From assembly GCF_021227995.1 (NCBI RefSeq), contig NZ_CP089301.1, positions 620,001-684,000 of the forward strand: a stretch of 64,000 nucleotides of DNA, read 5' to 3'. Position numbers and translations under genes: made by a program. The notes under the pieces are model-generated. The model had not been told where the DNA came from, did not search any database, and saw only the letters and a list, made by a program, of their open reading frames with translations. The stretch's first letter is position 1; every line of letters starts with the position of its first letter. Origin of the DNA: Novosphingobium kaempferiae (GTDB taxonomy: Bacteria > Pseudomonadota > Alphaproteobacteria > Sphingomonadales > Sphingomonadaceae). Shown here in pieces: positions 35,668-44,773 of the stretch.

Positions 35668-36300
35668 TCATGCCTTGTCCTGGCGGAACCTGTAGTCGCC
35701 GCGTGCGACGCGCATGGCTCTGGTAATGGCTTTGTTGATGGCGTCCAGATTGCACTGCTCGGGATGGAATTTTCGACCGGCCCAGCGACGCATGGCCTTA
35801 TGGTCCTCGTGATCGGGATCCACCCAGGCGTCCAGGAAGTCTGCATAGCCGCCAATGCCGCCGACGTCTTCCGGTGGACCCGAGCGTGCACCGGCGACGC
35901 ATCGCGGATACTTGACGCCCTCTTCGCGTGGGAGCCTTTGGAGGCGGAGCAAGTGACGCCAGTTGTCGCCGAAGTCGTATTCGTAGGCGATAGTAAGTGG
36001 CTGGCCATCGGGGTCGTAAGGAAAAACGAAATCGATGAGCCTTAGCTCGGTGGCTTCGAAAATTCGGTTGTCGAACAGCCCGTCCTGATCGAACTCCGGT
36101 GCACCGAATATGAGGCCGCCGACATTGAACTGATGAAGATGGCTGTCGGTCCAGCCAAAGGCGGCCTGAAGCACTTCATGGAGTTCGGCGAAGTTCAGAG
36201 CCATTGGCAGCTCGAGAGTGCGGGTGATCTTGGGCTCGATCTCGAGGATATGGACCTCGGCGCGTACGATGAAGCTGTCGGATGCAAAGGGATCGAGCAT
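35668..36300 (-). CDS. Plasmid pRiA4b ORF-3 family protein
   Basis: The 210-residue protein shows the family signature throughout: FIVRAEVHILEIEPKITRTL, ELHEVLQAAFGWTDSHLHQF, IAYEYDFGDNWRHLLRL and GVKYPRCVAGARSGPPEDVGG. The family is widespread on plasmids and near mobile elements, and its function is unknown. I use ATG 36300 (MLDPFASDS); a TTG start at 36336 is the alternative. Confidence 0.9.
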   Translation of the reverse strand: MLDPFASDSFIVRAEVHILEIEPKITRTLELPMALNFAELHEVLQAAFGWTDSHLHQFNVGGLIFGAPEFDQDGLFDNRIFEATELRLIDFVFPYDPDGQPLTIAYEYDFGDNWRHLLRLQRLPREEGVKYPRCVAGARSGPPEDVGGIGGYADFLDAWVDPDHEDHKAMRRWAGRKFHPEQCNLDAINKAITRAMRVARGDYRFRQDKA

Positions 36301-36515
36301 GTGCCGGAGGATGCCGTGCGCGGTTGACGCAGGCAACCGGTGATCGCGTCAATTACACATCCGCGCGATCGGCGAACTACCCTTGCAATCTCCGTGGGTT
36401 GTCACGCATTGCCAAGATGACATCTCCTTTTCTGGCTGGATGAAAGGCCGAACCCGCCGAACGCCGCGCACCGGGGTGGCCGGAGGCGGCGCCGGCAGGC
36501 CAATGCGCGCGCGGA

Positions 36516-36989
36516 TCAGGTCACTTCGCTCGCCTGCTCCTTCAACTCGCCCACTCGCTTGGTGTCGGACGCCCTGCCCCCGATCTCGATCCGACGCGGC
36601 TTCATGGCTTCAGGCACGACGCGCGTCAGTTCGATCGTTAGGAGGCCGTGCTCGAACTTCGCTTGGGCCACCTCGATAAAATCGGCGAGCTGGAAGCGCC
36701 GCTCGAATGCCCGGGTCGTGATACCGCGATGCAGGTATTCGCCCTTGTTGGCGTCATCGACATGCTTTCCGGTCACTGTGAGCAGGTTCTGCTGCGCGAC
36801 GATTTCGATATCCTCCGGCTTGAAGCCGACGACCGCGACGGTGATGCGAAAATTGTCGTCGTCGAGCCGCTCGATGTCGAAGGGCGGGTAGCCCTCGTCC
36901 TCGCGCGCCCCCGCTTCGAGCAGGTTGAACAATCGGTCGAAGCCTACCGTCGATCGGCGATAGGGGGTAAAATCAAAGTTCGGTCTCAT
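36516..36989 (-). CDS. Small heat-shock protein Hsp20
   Basis: The 157-residue alpha-crystallin protein has the N-terminal arm MRPNFDFTPYRRSTVGFDRLF typical of the IbpA type, the crystallin core (ITVAVVGFKPEDIEIVAQQN, YLHRGITTRAFERRFQLAD) and the conserved EHGLLTIELTR. It holds unfolded proteins under heat stress. ATG 36989 has GGAGG eight bases upstream. That ribosome site lies in a hairpin described separately. Confidence 0.94.
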   Translation of the reverse strand: MRPNFDFTPYRRSTVGFDRLFNLLEAGAREDEGYPPFDIERLDDDNFRITVAVVGFKPEDIEIVAQQNLLTVTGKHVDDANKGEYLHRGITTRAFERRFQLADFIEVAQAKFEHGLLTIELTRVVPEAMKPRRIEIGGRASDTKRVGELKEQASEVT

Positions 36990-37087
36990 TTCCAAATCCT
37001 CCAATGAAGCAATTTGGGCATGGGATGCGCCGGTAACCAAGAGCCGGCGCTCTCGATGTCCAACCGGACCCGATTTGGCGTCCGGTT
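36990..37087 (-). promoter_or_regulatory. Possible ROSE-like RNA thermometer in the hsp20 leader
   Basis: Three stems are predicted by eye in the 5' leader. From the far end they are AACCGGAC/GTCCGGTT (37062-37069 with 37080-37087), GCGCCGG/CCGGCGC (37027-37033 with 37044-37050), and a last stem CCAAAT/ATTTGG (36992-36997 with 37012-37017). The last stem encloses TTGCTTCATTGGAGG so that CTTC can pair with GAGG of the ribosome site. ROSE elements of alphaproteobacterial hsp20 genes have this order, with a weak ribosome-site hairpin containing UUGCU. A CTTGAA box at 37116-37121 may belong to the promoter. Confidence 0.6.
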
Positions 37088-37250
37088 TCATTGAGCTAAT
37101 TTTCGTCACTCGGCTTTCAAGGTGTTTCGACCAAGAAAATAAGCAGAGGGGCGGGCACTGCGCTGCCGAGGCGTCAGCAAGCGGGCGGGAACCTGATATG
37201 GCTTCGGAAATTTACCCCGCGATTCAGCCTGAGAAAGGAGGTTCGAGGCA

Positions 37251-37481
37251 ATGGAGTGGAAGTTGGTTCGCGAGGACAGCGGCAGCATCGCGGTGAGGAA
37301 GGGCGACCTCGATAGCAAGTTTGCAGCGATGACCTGGGCGCGGGAATGGCTGGGGAACAATGCTGATCACGACCGCTATCGACTTCAGCCCGAGGGAGAC
37401 GATAGGGAGATGTTAATGATCCGCACCATTACCGGACAATGGTATGGGATGTTTGTGGGAGCCGAAGCAGACGCTACTTAA
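37251..37481 (+). CDS. Hypothetical protein (76 aa)
   Basis: AAGGAGG lies nine bases before ATG 37251. The product is acidic with several Trp residues (MEWKLVRED, MTWAREWLGNN, ITGQWYGMFVG) and looks like a small folded protein. It diverges from the hsp20 gene across about 160 bases. No family is recognised. Confidence 0.65.
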   Translation: MEWKLVREDSGSIAVRKGDLDSKFAAMTWAREWLGNNADHDRYRLQPEGDDREMLMIRTITGQWYGMFVGAEADAT

Positions 37482-37773
37482 CTGGCTGCGCCTTGCGGCG
37501 CCATTTTATCCGATAGTTTGAGAACCATTGGCTCCTCATGTCTCAGGGCGGCCAGCTTCACGCAACACAGGTGCCGGGATCAAGCCACCATTTGCGCCAA
37601 AAAATGCTGACGCAGGGGCTTGAACCGAAACCGACGAACGATCGCCCGCGTGGGGATGCTGACGCTCGCCCACCGGCAGGGTGCACGGCCTCGCTTTTCG
37701 TCGTGGCCATAAATTCACTGCCCCTCAACCCAATGAATGACGCAGACGGTGAACCGTGGTCGATACGGCATGA

Positions 37774-37794
37774 GGCCGCCCGCAAGGGGCGGCC
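37774..37794 (-). terminator. Hairpin after the DUF2383 gene
   Basis: GGCCGCCC (37774-37781) pairs with GGGCGGCC (37787-37794) around a five-base loop, nine bases past the DUF2383 stop on the minus strand. There is no T-run. The rest of 37482-37773 holds no supported gene. Confidence 0.5.
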
Positions 37795-37802
37795 CCAAGT
37801 TA

Positions 37803-38249
37803 TCATGCGATGCTGTGCTTGAGCGCGCTCATTTTATCGTGGCCTTCCTTGACCGAAACGAAAGCCTTTTCCACTACGGGACGTGAAGACGGATCCAGGT
37901 CTGCGTCGCGCAGGGCGTCTTCGAACTTGGCCTTGATGTGGTCTTCACCACGCTCGACTTCCTGAATGATCGCTTTGTCGTCCTTGCCGGTAATTGCCTG
38001 CTTCAGATCCATGAAGGTCCGGTGCGCAGCGGCCAGAAAGCTGCTGTCGTCCTCCGGGGTTCCGCCCAGTCGGCGAACTTCGGCCTGCAGGTCGGTCGCC
38101 GCCGCACTACGGTCACGGGCGAACTCCGCGAACATCGTGGCGAACTGGGTGCTGTGCGCATCCTTGGCGGCGTCCTGATAGCCCTTCATGCTATCGAGGG
38201 TCGTTTTGATCAGGCCGTTAAGCGTGGCGATCGTGCTATCGGTGGTCAT
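37803..38249 (-). CDS. DUF2383 (PA2169-type) four-helix-bundle protein
   Basis: The 148-residue all-helical protein fits the PA2169 family, ferritin-like in shape: TIATLNGLIKTTLDSMKGYQDAAK, MFAEFARDRSAAATDL, EDHIKAKFEDALRDADL and EGHDKMSALK. Some His/Glu positions could bind metal, though this is unproven in the family. It is often found among general stress genes. ATG 38249 has AAGGAG seven bases upstream. Confidence 0.9.
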   Translation of the reverse strand: MTTDSTIATLNGLIKTTLDSMKGYQDAAKDAHSTQFATMFAEFARDRSAAATDLQAEVRRLGGTPEDDSSFLAAAHRTFMDLKQAITGKDDKAIIQEVERGEDHIKAKFEDALRDADLDPSSRPVVEKAFVSVKEGHDKMSALKHSIA

Positions 38250-39161
38250 GATGTTCTCCTTGTGGGGAAGTGGTTTAACCATCTAAGGGCGAACTTGATC
38301 CATTCGGGCGGAAACAAGCTGTTGCCCCCGCTTCGACGAATGAAAGCTTGACGGGACGGGCGCGTTTGTCTGGCGTGCACCCATGAACGTGGGTCACCGC
38401 CACCGCGTAAGGCACCTTCCATAAAAGCAGCCACCAGCATGACGGCATGAACCTGCTACGCCCTCTTCGACCCGCCGGTCGCAATTTTCCAGTTTCAAGT
38501 TTGGTCGGTCTGCGCCTCGCTTTTAGGTCGACCCGATCGCGCCGTCGCAGGACACCTCGCAGGTGTAATCCACCAGGACTCCGCCAGTCCGGGGAAACCT
38601 GGTTATCGACCCTACTCGTCGCTAATGGCCACGCGATGCCTGGCCTTCATGGACGACACGAGGCCGTCCAGAGGAAGCCTTCGCGTTTCAACTCGGCACA
38701 AGCCTGTGCAAAATGCTGGCGCGGCAGTGATAGAGGCAGCGATGGACCAATGAAGGCATGAGCTCTCCCGGCCAGACCTCTGTTTTCGCGGGCACTATGG
38801 CAATTTTCATGTCCCTTTCCCGCGGCGCTTTCACCGTGCCGCGGGCGCTGGCGTTGTTGACAGACGCCATACTGGACCTCTTTTGCTCGCACAGGGGAGG
38901 CGACACACCGACTCCGTCCCCTTAGCATGCGACAGTCCTCGCCCCTCCCAGCATCGGCGTGAGCCCCGCGGTATCGACAAGCCGCAGGCCTTGTCGCTGG
39001 GAAGCGCGGATAAGAGGGATATCGGGCGCCCGGGTAGGCTTTAATGTAATCTTATTTCGTTTGAAATGTCGGTAGCGCATGATATGAGCCGCGTGCTTCA
39101 AACGGGGGGGGATACCCGTCGAAGATCTGGGCAGCGCGTGACCCGCTTGCCTTTACACCTC
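38250..39161. other. Long gene-poor stretch
   Basis: No gene can be supported with confidence. A 55-codon plus-strand frame (38758-38925) starting MSSPGQTSVFAGTMAIFMS has one hydrophobic segment and no clear ribosome site. An eight-base inverted repeat CGTTTGAA/TTCAAACG lies at about 39059-39106, ahead of the hairpin at 39162. Confidence 0.4.
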
Positions 39162-39194
39162 GCGGCGAGATCACTTGTCCCGTGATCTCGCCGC
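39162..39194 (+). other. Perfect 13-base-pair hairpin upstream of a GGDEF gene
   Basis: GCGGCGAGATCAC (39162-39174) and GTGATCTCGCCGC (39182-39194) are perfect complements with loop TTGTCCC. It lies 71 bases before the diguanylate cyclase ATG. With no T-run on either side it is not a standard terminator; it may be part of a structured leader or a small RNA. Confidence 0.55.
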
Positions 39195-39265
39195 ACCTCC
39201 TGATTTACGACTACCGGCCACATTACCTCCATCTGCCATTAACCATTGTGCGATAGGGCAGATCC

Positions 39266-40159
39266 ATGCCTTTTGCCTCGAACGAAGACGTTCCAGTCGC
39301 CTACGCCGGCTCACCGTTGGAGCGTGCGTTTGAATGGACATCGGCCTTGCGGGCCTCGAGGGCATCGGTGCTCCTCGTTTTGCTCTGGGCAGGCGTTCTT
39401 GCGCTCGATGCCAGCACCGGCCGCCTGGTTTCCGTCAGCAGCTTGTATCTGCTGCCCTTGCGCTTCACCACATGGTGTTTGGGGCGGGTAGCAGGTCTTT
39501 TGTCGGGCGGGGCCGGCGTGATCCTGACTCTCGTGATGAACGGGTTTGGCGACGGACTTTCCGCACAGGCGTCGAGCATTCCGGTGACGGTCGCAGTGTG
39601 GAATGCGGGCATGCGCATTTTCGCAGTAGTCTTCGTCATATTGTTCGTCGGGGCATTTCGGCGAACCTTCGACCGGGAACGAGCGGTTGCACGCGTCGAT
39701 CCTTTGACTGGACTTGGGAACCGGCGCTCGTTCGTGATAGAAAGCCGACGGCTTAGCCGCGAGCGAAATCCCGATAACCCGGTCCTTCTGTGCGGGCTGA
39801 TTGACATCGACAACTTCAAGCAGGTCAATGACCTTCACGGGCATGCTGCCGGGGACGAAGCGCTACGGTTCGCAGCGGGCGCTCTTCGGGCAGCCACCCG
39901 CCAGGACGACGCCCTGGCACGAATTGGCGGTGATGAGTTTGCTTTTTGCCTGCTTGTTGCCAACGAGCACGTAGCGAAGAAGAAATGTCAGGAAATTCAT
40001 GAAAGGGTTTCAGCCGCACTGACAAAGCAGCGATCAGAGGCGACCTGCAGCCTTGGTGCTTCCGCTCAAAACACCCTCGGTGCGGCGTTCTGTGTCGCTG
40101 ACGATGCCCTCTACGCGGCAAAGTCTGCCGGCAAGGGGACGTGGCGTTTTCAGGTCTAG
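39266..40159 (+). CDS. Membrane-bound diguanylate cyclase (GGDEF)
   Basis: The 297-residue protein has about four membrane segments in residues 30-130 (VLLVLLWAGVLALDAS; GLLSGGAGVILTLVMNGF; IFAVVFVILFVGAF) and a C-terminal GGDEF domain: DPLTGLGNRRSF, then DNFKQVNDLHGHAAGD and the active-site IGGDEFAF. RQDD five residues before GGDEF is an inhibitory I-site, so product feedback is expected. The last part of the domain is short but ends normally (YAAKSAGKGTWRF). It makes cyclic di-GMP; the sensing part is not a known domain. Confidence 0.92.
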   Translation: MPFASNEDVPVAYAGSPLERAFEWTSALRASRASVLLVLLWAGVLALDASTGRLVSVSSLYLLPLRFTTWCLGRVAGLLSGGAGVILTLVMNGFGDGLSAQASSIPVTVAVWNAGMRIFAVVFVILFVGAFRRTFDRERAVARVDPLTGLGNRRSFVIESRRLSRERNPDNPVLLCGLIDIDNFKQVNDLHGHAAGDEALRFAAGALRAATRQDDALARIGGDEFAFCLLVANEHVAKKKCQEIHERVSAALTKQRSEATCSLGASAQNTLGAAFCVADDALYAAKSAGKGTWRFQV

Positions 40160-40369
40160 CCCGGCCTCCCCTTCCAGCGCGCGGATCCCAATGCTGTCCG
40201 TCACCGCAAGGGTGTGGCACCGCGCAGGGCCACCACCGAAGGCACCCCGTTATTTCAACGCACCGCGGGCACAGAGGAGCCTGAGTTCACGAGGCCGTAG
40301 TGCATGTTGGTCGGGGCATCCACCAGCCGGTATTTACCCCGGTTGGCGGATAACTTGCGTCAGCGGGAT

Positions 40370-40407
40370 GATGGGCCGGAGGTGCGAGACCGTCGTTCCG
40401 GCCCATC
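40370..40407 (-). terminator. Eleven-base-pair hairpin after a small operon
   Basis: GATGGGCCGGA (40370-40380) and TCCGGCCCATC (40397-40407) are perfect complements, seven bases beyond the stop at 40414 on the minus strand. No T-run follows. The upstream plus-strand cyclase ends 210 bases before, so the hairpin lies between convergent transcripts. Confidence 0.6.
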
Positions 40408-40413
40408 GGTCGC

Positions 40414-40617
40414 TTAGGCTGCGGTCGCCATTTCCGGGGGTTCCGATCCGTAGAGATCGCGCCTCCAACTGACGATCTGATCGCCGACGGCAGCGTGGAG
40501 AGCCTTTAACCGCCGAATTTCGGAATGGTCGGTGCAATCCCTTGCCGCGGCTTCAGCAAGGGCGAGCTCCAGACGCATCCGTTCCTTGCGGAACAAGTCG
40601 AACAGCTTCTCGGCCAT
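40414..40617 (-). CDS. Hypothetical helical protein (67 aa)
   Basis: ATG 40617 lies two bases after the stop of the upstream gene and has GAAAGGTG before it. The product is a single charged helical hairpin (MAEKLFDLFRKERMRLELALAE, then IRRLKALHAAVGDQIVSWRRDL). Family unknown. Close spacing makes it the second gene of a two-gene operon. Confidence 0.7.
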   Translation of the reverse strand: MAEKLFDLFRKERMRLELALAEAAARDCTDHSEIRRLKALHAAVGDQIVSWRRDLYGSEPPEMATAA

Positions 40618-40619
40618 GG

Positions 40620-40823
40620 TTACACCTTTCGGTCGGCGTGCCGCCGAACCACCGCGCTCATGGACTTGTGTCGGGATTGTCTTTGCGCCTGCCTGGGAGG
40701 TCGCCGATCGCTTTCCGAGGAAACATCTGACGCCCAGGACTGCAGAATGGCGCGTTTGACTTCATGTTCGAACTGGGGGTGCACGACCGGGCCAAGCGGA
40801 TGATGAAATTTGGAGAGGGACAT
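40620..40823 (-). CDS. Hypothetical protein (67 aa)
   Basis: AAAGGAGG seven bases before ATG 40823 is a strong ribosome site. The product starts MSLSKFHHPLGPVVHPQFEHEVKR and is basic and polar in its second half. A proximal His-rich segment could bind metal, but no family is recognised. It is the first gene of the pair with 40414-40617. Confidence 0.7.
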   Translation of the reverse strand: MSLSKFHHPLGPVVHPQFEHEVKRAILQSWASDVSSESDRRPPRQAQRQSRHKSMSAVVRRHADRKV

Positions 40824-41456
40824 TGCGTTGCCTCCTTTCTTCCAACTCTCCTCGTGCGGCAAGCGACTCGCCGCGCCCGAATAATTGCGCAAATTGCCAT
40901 CCTTTTCAAGGCGCTAGCTTTCCGCTCAGCGCGGTTCGGACACGGTCAGGCCAAGTGCGGAGGCAGACAACCCTCATTACTCGAGAAATGCGTGCGGGGC
41001 ATCAGCGCTCGCGCGGACGTCACTGGTCGCGATGGGAACGATAGAGAGGCGACGAAATAAGGTCCGCCTTGTGTTCAGGCTCCGCCCCCACCACCCAGCC
41101 GACAAGCGCTCCAAGGGAGCGATCGAAGTCGTGGAGTTGCGGTCGATATCACGGCCACATCACGGCCACGGTCACCGATATCGGCTGGACTGGCGTCGCC
41201 GTTGCAGGATGCATGTCTGGCGCTGATCTCCAATGACAGACATGCTGATAGGCTGGCGCGAACAATTGTTCCGGGCGCAGGCGGCATGTTTGCGCCGCCT
41301 TCCTGGCCAACGTTTCGGACAGTCATCGGCATAGGATCCGATTGCGGGCCGGCCCAGGCCTTGATGGTGGCCGAAGCCCTTGTCGGAGGGCAAGGCCCTA
41401 TGGTTCAATACCCTTGCGCCCTTCGACGGGCGGCCCAAGGTGAAAGGTCAAGCGAC
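40824..41456. other. Gene-poor stretch with a short tandem repeat
   Basis: No supported gene. ATCACGGCCAC occurs twice in perfect tandem (41148-41158 and 41159-41169), flanked by GATATC on both sides (41145-41150 and about 41177-41182), which gives a partly palindromic block. It could be a regulator binding site; nothing nearby clearly uses it. Confidence 0.4.
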
Positions 41457-41705
41457 ATGACGGATGCCACTTCACTCTCGCAAACGGAACAGGCGATCGT
41501 TCGGGCCACCGGAGGTGCGATCCTGATGATCGCCACCCTGCTCCAGAGGGAAGGCCTGCTGTCGATGGAGGAACTCGGTGGCAAGCTCGGCATCTATGGC
41601 GTGATCAGCGCGGAGACCAGCAGGGAAGAAGGCCTCATTCTGGCCGCGTGGTCCGGGATGCTGTCGAGCATGGCGGGTGACCTGCCGAAGTTTCACAAGC
41701 ACTGA
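41457..41705 (+). CDS. Hypothetical helical protein (82 aa)
   Basis: The product MTDATSLSQTEQAIVRATGG followed by AILMIATLLQREGLLSMEEL and SREEGLILAAWSGMLSSMAGD is helical with one mildly hydrophobic stretch. ATG 41457 has AAGGTGAAAGG upstream. The open frame extends further upstream, but that part is not protein-like. It is followed after 19 bases by the YoaK gene and probably shares its transcript. Confidence 0.65.
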   Translation: MTDATSLSQTEQAIVRATGGAILMIATLLQREGLLSMEELGGKLGIYGVISAETSREEGLILAAWSGMLSSMAGDLPKFHKH

Positions 41706-41724
41706 TCCGTGCAGGGCCCCGACT

Positions 41725-42372
41725 ATGATTGCCTACGAGACGCGGTTTTGGGTATTGGCAGCGATGCTCGCGGCTCTGGCTGGCTACGTTGACGCGATCG
41801 GCTTCATCAGCCTTGGCGGCTTTTTCGTTTCATTTATGAGTGGCAATTCGACGCGCGTGGCGGTTGGGCTCGTTCGGGACTTCCCGGCGGCGTTCGTTGC
41901 AGGATTTCTGGTCCTTTCGTTCGTGTCCGGGGTGATCGCAGGTTCTTTCGTCGCTTCGCGCGCCGCCCGACATCGTAAGCCCGCCGTGCTGGCGTTCGTG
42001 ACCGGGCTTCTTACCGCCGCCGCATCCTTGAGCGAAGTGACTTCCCATCTGCCGGTTGCAATGGTTCTCGCGGCGGCCATGGGCGCGGAGAATGCCGTCT
42101 TCCAGCGTAACGGCGAAGTTTCGATCGGTGTGACGTACATGACCGGCGCGTTGGTCAAGCTGGGGCAGCATATCGCGTCGGCTTTCATGGGCGGCCCGAA
42201 GTGGAATTGGACGCCCTATCTGTTTTTGTGGTCATCGTTGGTCTGCGGGGCTTCCTTGGGTGCCTTCACTTTTATCCGGGCGGGTAACGTCGCGATCTGG
42301 GTGGCGGTATTGGCCGCGGGTGCAAGCGCTGCCTATGCTGCGATGGCGGAAGCATCCAGGCGAGCGCCATAG
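41725..42372 (+). CDS. YoaK/DUF1275 family membrane protein
   Basis: The 215-residue protein has about six membrane segments and the family's hallmarks: LAALAGYVDAIGFISLGGFFVSFMSGNST at the N-terminus, then FVAGFLVLSFVSGVIAGSF and AENAVFQRNGEVSIGVTYMTGALVKLG. DUF1275 proteins are presumed transporters of unknown substrate. I use ATG 41725; the frame runs back into the preceding gene. Confidence 0.9.
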   Translation: MIAYETRFWVLAAMLAALAGYVDAIGFISLGGFFVSFMSGNSTRVAVGLVRDFPAAFVAGFLVLSFVSGVIAGSFVASRAARHRKPAVLAFVTGLLTAAASLSEVTSHLPVAMVLAAAMGAENAVFQRNGEVSIGVTYMTGALVKLGQHIASAFMGGPKWNWTPYLFLWSSLVCGASLGAFTFIRAGNVAIWVAVLAAGASAAYAAMAEASRRAP

Positions 42373-42403
42373 GAATGCCAGATTGCGCGTGACCACCCCA
42401 CGG

Positions 42404-42712
42404 TCAGTAGGCAACCTCGGGAAACTGTAGGCGTTCCGCTACTCGCTCGAGGGTCGGAGCATATTTGGCAGCAAGGCTTTCGGGGCAGCGAAACCGCATC
42501 GCTATCAGCCGGTCGCCGACCCTGACGGCCTTTGGGTGCAGGGCCTGGTCCACCCGCGTCCGGATACGACAAACCAGTTCTCTGCGCGCGCGACCAGGGC
42601 GACATGGGTAAGTCTTTCCGCTCCAGTTGTCAGCCATCGCCCATCTGCAAAATGTACAGCACCAGCCGAGAGCGCGCCCCGCTCCCATCCCGGATACGGG
42701 CTGTTCTTCCAC
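42404..42712 (-). pseudogene. Possible decayed gene
   Basis: The C-terminal half of this frame (HPKAVRVGDRLIAMRFRCPE, then LAAKYAPTLERVAERLQFPE) looks like real protein, while the upstream part does not. Another frame just upstream reads ARIRDGSGARSRLVLYILQMGDG, which is also protein-like, so a frameshift may join the two. It is only a suggestion; no family is assigned. Confidence 0.3.
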
Positions 42713-42924
42713 TACCGATAAGTGGGAACCATCGAAAGCCCGAGCGGCGACCTAGTGGCGGATGTGATCGGGTGGCTTGATGATGAAGCGCTTTCGCTTG
42801 AGTGGCATGCTGAAGAATACTCTGCACGGCAACTCAGCCTGTATTGAAAGGGCGCGGGTGGTATGAATTATCATTCCGGTAAGGTTTCGCCCCGAGAATA
42901 GGCCTGCAATTTCTGGAGCCTTCA

Positions 42925-43254
42925 GTGCGTCGCCGTCGCTCTCCACCCGTCGATGATAGACGGATCGTCCGCCAGCCGGTCGATTATCGCTTTCTCGCCG
43001 AGCATGCGAAGTTCGGTGAGATCGATATGCATATGGCAAACATATCACCGCACGGGTTCATGGTGGACCAAGAACCTGACTTGATGCCCGGTGAACGGTT
43101 GACGATCAGGCTGCCGGCGATTGGCCGGATCGAGGCCCACGTCGTTTGGCGTCATGGTGGCAGGGCTGGATTTCAATTTGAACGGCTCATTTCGCCGAAT
43201 GACTTCGCGAACCTTATCGCCACGCTCGGTGCTGAGAAGCCCGGCCCGCCTTAG
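42925..43254 (+). CDS. PilZ-domain protein
   Basis: The 109-residue protein is a single PilZ domain: an Arg-rich N-terminal switch (MRRRRSPPVDDRRIVRQPVDYR) and the NISPHGFMV motif, followed by GERLTIRLPAIGRIEAHVVW. PilZ domains bind cyclic di-GMP through the RxxxR and (D/N)xSxxG motifs; here RRIVRQPV and NISPHG fill these places. The start is GTG 42925, with GGAG six bases upstream. It is a likely effector for the two cyclases in this window. Confidence 0.82.
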   Translation: MRRRRSPPVDDRRIVRQPVDYRFLAEHAKFGEIDMHMANISPHGFMVDQEPDLMPGERLTIRLPAIGRIEAHVVWRHGGRAGFQFERLISPNDFANLIATLGAEKPGPP

Positions 43255-44334
43255 CATCGCGCCGTCACGAAATTTGTTGCCCGATTCATTGCCGGTACGT
43301 AAAAAAGCGCTGTCCTCTTACCGGGACAGTCTAGCGACCCACTTGCCCTGGCAAGGCTATCTTGCCGGGGCATTTTCTCGCAGGGGCGGCAACCTGGCAT
43401 GCATTGCGTGGTCTGCGTTTACCTTAGGTTTGGCGTGGTCCAGCGGCCTGCCGGGTTCTCCAACCGAGAAACGGGACCCATAGGGTCGATGCTTAGCCAC
43501 CAATTTCGAGGTATGGTCGTCCTATGGAGATACCATAAAAAGTGCCTCGGCGATGACATTGCCAAGGCAGGTCGAGGTTGAGCTACAGGTCCCTAGCTTT
43601 ACCTTCCTGACGCTGTCCTTTCAAGGTTTGTGGGGTTCTGCGACTGGGTTGCCGGAGCAGGTTTGGCAGCATATTCTGCCCCAGGCGGTAATGACCGTGA
43701 AACCATTGCATGGGAGATGATCCTGCCGGGCGCGATAGCAGAAAGCTCTAAGGGTCAAGCATGCGTTTGTCTGTACCGTTTTGCCTGTTTGACAGGCACT
43801 CGCCAATTCGGTCCGGGGTCACTTGGGATGGGCTGAACTATGTCGGCACCTGCCGCCATTGCGGCAGCGCGATCCGCCGAAAATCACATCGCGTGTGGGC
43901 GCGTGACTGGATGGAGGGTGGCGCCGTCAAACCTCCATGAGCATAAACATGCGCAGGTAAGTGCCGTGGATGAGGCCCGATCGAAACATACACATGCCCA
44001 TCGCCGGCAGGGCGATCGAGGATGGTCGTGAGGCGATCCCCGGTGAAGCGACCAAGACTGGCATCATGAAACCGCGAAGAGTCGGCGGCAGCGATGCCCG
44101 TCCACTCATGGGCCTCAAGCACTGTCAGCCAACCTGGCTCTGGATGCCGCCAGACTGTGAATGTTGCGGGTGCAGCGGGCGGCGATAACCTTCATTCATC
44201 GAGCCAGGCCCTGCAGCTGAGCCGAATTGCTACCTGCGTGCGGCGAGTGAAGCCTTTTCAAGTCTTCTTCCGGAACGGCTACCGGCCCATGATGTTGGAG
44301 ATGCCGATTGAGGCAACAATCAGAGGAGATGAGC
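43255..44334. other. Long gene-poor stretch
   Basis: No gene can be supported. CTGTCC/GGACAG (about 43309-43330) followed on the minus strand by CGCTTTTTT has the layout of an intrinsic terminator, but no minus-strand gene leads into it. A minus-strand Met-rich frame near 43927-44118 is unconvincing. Confidence 0.4.
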
Positions 44335-44586
44335 GTGTTTCGCAAAACCGTTCTGCTCGACGGTGGTCCCTGCCACGGGCTGAGTGTGGTTTGGGATGGA
44401 GGCAGTGAGCTGCGGATGGTCAGATGCTTGAAGGGCTTCGCGCCGTGGCCGCGCAACGCCGCCCCGCCTTTGGTCGCGAGTGAACTCTACCGGCCATCGA
44501 TCGACTCGCCCTCGATTTTCGTTTGGGCGGATGGAGCCCATTCCACTGCCCGAAAGTGCCATGCCCTGAACAATGCGGAGGCATAG
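44335..44586 (+). CDS. Hypothetical protein (83 aa)
   Basis: I start at GTG 44335, six bases after GAGGAG; ATG 44329 is too close to that site. The product begins FRKTVLLDGGPCHGLSVVW and has SELYRPSIDSPSIFVWADGA near the end. It looks like a small beta-rich protein family, unnamed as far as I know. No operon partner is obvious. Confidence 0.6.
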   Translation: MFRKTVLLDGGPCHGLSVVWDGGSELRMVRCLKGFAPWPRNAAPPLVASELYRPSIDSPSIFVWADGAHSTARKCHALNNAEA

Positions 44587-44773
44587 CCCCGCCCGTCCTA
44601 GGTGTATGTTACAAATCCTGCCACGGCGTGGTGTGCCCTTCGCCATCGTGCGGCGGGCGGCACTTGCCTCGCCCGGCCGGTGGCCGTGACATCAACCAGG
44701 AAGTGGAACTCAAGCTGCGCTCAGGTCTTCTTAGCTAAGGGAGTTCACGCTGCCGTGAAACAGGGAGGTCGGA

